Assembly: GCA_947177595.1 (NCBI GenBank) | Contig: CAMWUZ010000093.1 | Span: forward strand, 1 to 6,556 | DNA: 6,556 nucleotides | Origin: an uncultured Porphyromonadaceae bacterium | GTDB lineage: Bacteria; Bacteroidota; Bacteroidia; Bacteroidales; Muribaculaceae | Reading direction: 5' to 3' | In this document: piece by piece, positions 4,647 through 6,556 of the stretch | How the letters are laid out: each line of letters begins with the position of its first letter | Position numbering within the stretch: position 1 is the stretch's first letter | Made by a program: the position numbers and the translations under genes | The notes under the pieces: model-generated | Told to the model about the DNA's origin: nothing | What the model saw: the letters and a program-made list of their open reading frames with translations, nothing else | Databases searched by the model: none

Positions 4647-6556
4647 ATGATTTTAAGAATAATAATTATATTACTATCTATATTTGCAACTATTATACCG
4701 GTACATGCACAAGGGGAGACATTTACTGACGGGGATTTTAAATTCAGAACCATTAATGATAGTGAATGCGAAATTATAGGTGCCGAACCTAATTATCCTT
4801 CGCGCTATTTTATTATTCCCTCTGCCGCGACATTTAATGGTAATAGTTATACTGTAACTGCTATAGGTAAAGCCGCCTTCAAAGAATATGAAGACAGAAT
4901 GTGTTATTCATGGGAAGATAATGAGTATTTTAATTTAGCTAGCTTACCCTATAAATATACAGGAGAACTAACAATCCCCCCAACTATAGTCACTATTGGA
5001 GACTCGGCATTCTTTGCGTGTAGGGGCTTGTACGGCGATCTTATTATCCCGAACTCGGTAAAGTCTATTGGTAAATATGCATTCGCTAATACGGGAGGAA
5101 GACCATTTATAGACATTGCCCGATATTGGAGCCTAGGTTTTCATGGCAAGCTTTCACTGCCGGAATCGCTGACTACGATAGAAGAGGGTGCTTTTGATAC
5201 AGGAAATTTCACCGGTGATCTCATAATTCCAAATTCAGTAGTTTCTATCGGTGGTTTCGCTTTTAGATACTGTAAAGAATTTAAGGGGGATTTAAAGCTC
5301 GGTGATTCATTAAAAACGATAGGAAAATATTCTTTTTTTGGATGTGAGGGGTTTATCGGTGAACTTACAATTCCGGAATCAGTCACAACATTAGGTAATT
5401 ATGCTTTTTCTTTTTGCAATTTTACGGGTAAACTCACAATCCCAAACTCAGTTACGACCATAGGTGATGGCGCTTTCTATAAATGCAACATGTTGGAGGG
5501 GCTGACTCTTGGAAACTCAATTAATTATATAGGAGAATTTGCATTTTCCGACTGCTGGAAATTAAAGGGTGACTTATATCTTCCTAATTCTCTCACTTAT
5601 ATTGGCGATTGCGCCTTTTCCACACTTACCAATCTCGGAGATGGATTTGACGGTATTTTAACAATGAGCAATTCTATAACATACATTGGAGAATCCGCTT
5701 TCGGTGGTTGTAGCAATCTTAAAGGTGAACTGAATTTTGGAAATTCACTAAAGACCATATCAAAAAATGCTTTTTTCGGTTGCGGGAATCTTACCGGAGA
5801 GCTTATAATCCCAGAGTCGGTCACTTATATTGGAGAACGTGCATTTATGCGATGTTCAAAATTGACCGGAATAGTCAATATACCTTCATCAATCACAAAA
5901 TTACCGGAATCGTTATTTGAAGATTGTTCAGGGTTGTCAGGGTTTATAGGTGATCAGGTAACTGATATTGGAAATCAAGTTTTTCAAGGGTGCTACGGAT
6001 TCGGGAATGCGGGTCCTTTGTCTATTCATGAAGCAATTACACATATTGGTGATTATGCCTTTTCTGGATGTCGATATAAAGGTGACCTTATAATACCCGA
6101 ATCAGTAACCTATATTGGTTCAAATGCATTCTCATATAATAACTTCACAGGTGAGTTGGTAGTACCGTATTCCGTGAAGTTTATTGGAGATGGAGCTTTT
6201 AAATCTATACCATTTACAAAAATCACACTCAACCAATCAGCACCGGCTATCTTTGCCGCTACTTTCAAACAATGCAATTCTTTGGAAACAGTAGTTTTAG
6301 GTGATTCAATTAAAAGTTTGGGAAATTGGACTCAAACAGATCCACACGAAAACTTTCCCGGTGGAGTTTTTGAGAGTTGCGTTAATTTAAAAAATATAGT
6401 TTTAGGAAAAAATATTAAAACTATTGGGACATCAACATTCAGAAACTGCCCCGGCTTAACCGGTAATCTTGTACTTCCACAATCACTTGTCACCATTGGA
6501 GACAACGCATTCAAAGACTGCACAGGCTTGACCGGTGAGCTAATTTTCCCACCTTC
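4647..6556 (+). CDS. Secreted BspA-like leucine-rich repeat protein, 3' end outside the window
   Basis: An open frame runs from the ATG at 4647 to the window edge with no stop: 636 full codons plus TC, which must begin a Ser codon. Residues 1-21 are a signal peptide (short hydrophobic stretch ending VHA, cleavage before QGE). Residues 23-105 form a beta-rich cap with one leading repeat (SYTVTAIGKAAF), like the cap of the upstream gene. From residue 106 there are 21 complete BspA-type repeats of about 23-24 residues and a partial 22nd, with consensus G(E/D)L.IP.S(V/L)..IG..AF..C..L. These repeats form a curved solenoid, usually a surface adhesion or binding platform; this is family knowledge, and the ligand is unknown. 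The C-terminus, which may carry a sorting domain, is unseen. I find no exact promoter match between the hairpin and the start, so its transcription is unclear. Base composition is AT-rich like its neighbour. Confidence 0.92.
   Translation, partial: MILRIIIILLSIFATIIPVHAQGETFTDGDFKFRTINDSECEIIGAEPNYPSRYFIIPSAATFNGNSYTVTAIGKAAFKEYEDRMCYSWEDNEYFNLASLPYKYTGELTIPPTIVTIGDSAFFACRGLYGDLIIPNSVKSIGKYAFANTGGRPFIDIARYWSLGFHGKLSLPESLTTIEEGAFDTGNFTGDLIIPNSVVSIGGFAFRYCKEFKGDLKLGDSLKTIGKYSFFGCEGFIGELTIPESVTTLGNYAFSFCNFTGKLTIPNSVTTIGDGAFYKCNMLEGLTLGNSINYIGEFAFSDCWKLKGDLYLPNSLTYIGDCAFSTLTNLGDGFDGILTMSNSITYIGESAFGGCSNLKGELNFGNSLKTISKNAFFGCGNLTGELIIPESVTYIGERAFMRCSKLTGIVNIPSSITKLPESLFEDCSGLSGFIGDQVTDIGNQVFQGCYGFGNAGPLSIHEAITHIGDYAFSGCRYKGDLIIPESVTYIGSNAFSYNNFTGELVVPYSVKFIGDGAFKSIPFTKITLNQSAPAIFAATFKQCNSLETVVLGDSIKSLGNWTQTDPHENFPGGVFESCVNLKNIVLGKNIKTIGTSTFRNCPGLTGNLVLPQSLVTIGDNAFKDCTGLTGELIFPP
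4962..6556 (+). repeat. Tandem array of BspA-type LRR units (21 complete, one partial)
   Basis: Units begin at protein residues 106, 130, 167, 190, 214, 238, 261, 285, 308, 336, 360, 384, 408, 432, 456, 479, 502, 526, 548, 583, 606 and 630. Most are 23-24 residues (69-72 bases). Longer units are the 2nd (37 residues, with a 13-residue insertion), the 9th (28) and the 19th (35, with an insertion containing WTQTDPHENFPGG). A Cys follows the AF..  position in 16 of 21 units. Units are similar in protein but clearly diverged in DNA, so the array does not look freshly amplified. Confidence 0.9.

Noticed and set aside
5141..5824. Open frames on the minus strand within the repeat gene, beginning MTDSGI in two places
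   Set aside because: They are antisense shadows of the repeated IPESV/IPNSV codons; their similarity to each other simply mirrors the LRR units.

Overview
The window looks like Bacteroidota DNA, most likely order Bacteroidales and perhaps a gut Muribaculaceae-type organism; the family-level placement is inference. The evidence is an exact Bacteroides-type promoter (TTTG, 19 bases, TATCTTTG), a probable type IX secretion C-terminal sorting domain, BspA-type leucine-rich repeat proteins, and a compact aroQ-pyk-O-methyltransferase gene order that I recall from this order. All real genes are on the + strand.

Bases 1-2357 hold a tightly packed operon: a three-helix membrane protein of unknown role (25-300), type II 3-dehydroquinate dehydratase aroQ (302-721), a short pyruvate kinase (718-1743) and a class I SAM-dependent O-methyltransferase (1728-2357). 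The junctions are a 1-base gap, a 4-base ATGA overlap and a 16-base overlap, so translation is probably coupled. The pyruvate kinase keeps the A and B domains and most catalytic residues, but it lacks the whole C-terminal domain and departs from consensus in two active-site motifs.

Bases 2358-2654 are AT-rich and non-coding. They carry three copies of a CCTTAAAG motif and a well-formed promoter for the next gene.

Bases 2655-6556 are a visibly more AT-rich surface-protein region with two adjacent BspA-like genes. The first (2655-4520) is complete: signal peptide, short LRR block, PKD-like and bacterial Ig-like (BIG2) domains, and a sorting domain. A 14-bp hairpin at 4541-4571 separates it from the second (4647 to the window edge). 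The second is an exported protein made almost entirely of BspA-type repeats: 21 complete units and a partial one, with no stop codon before the window ends. The two probably act at the cell surface in adhesion or binding; this is inferred from the family. I see no RNA gene, insertion sequence, CRISPR array or clear new enzymatic system. The most notable points are the minimal pyruvate kinase and the paired BspA proteins.
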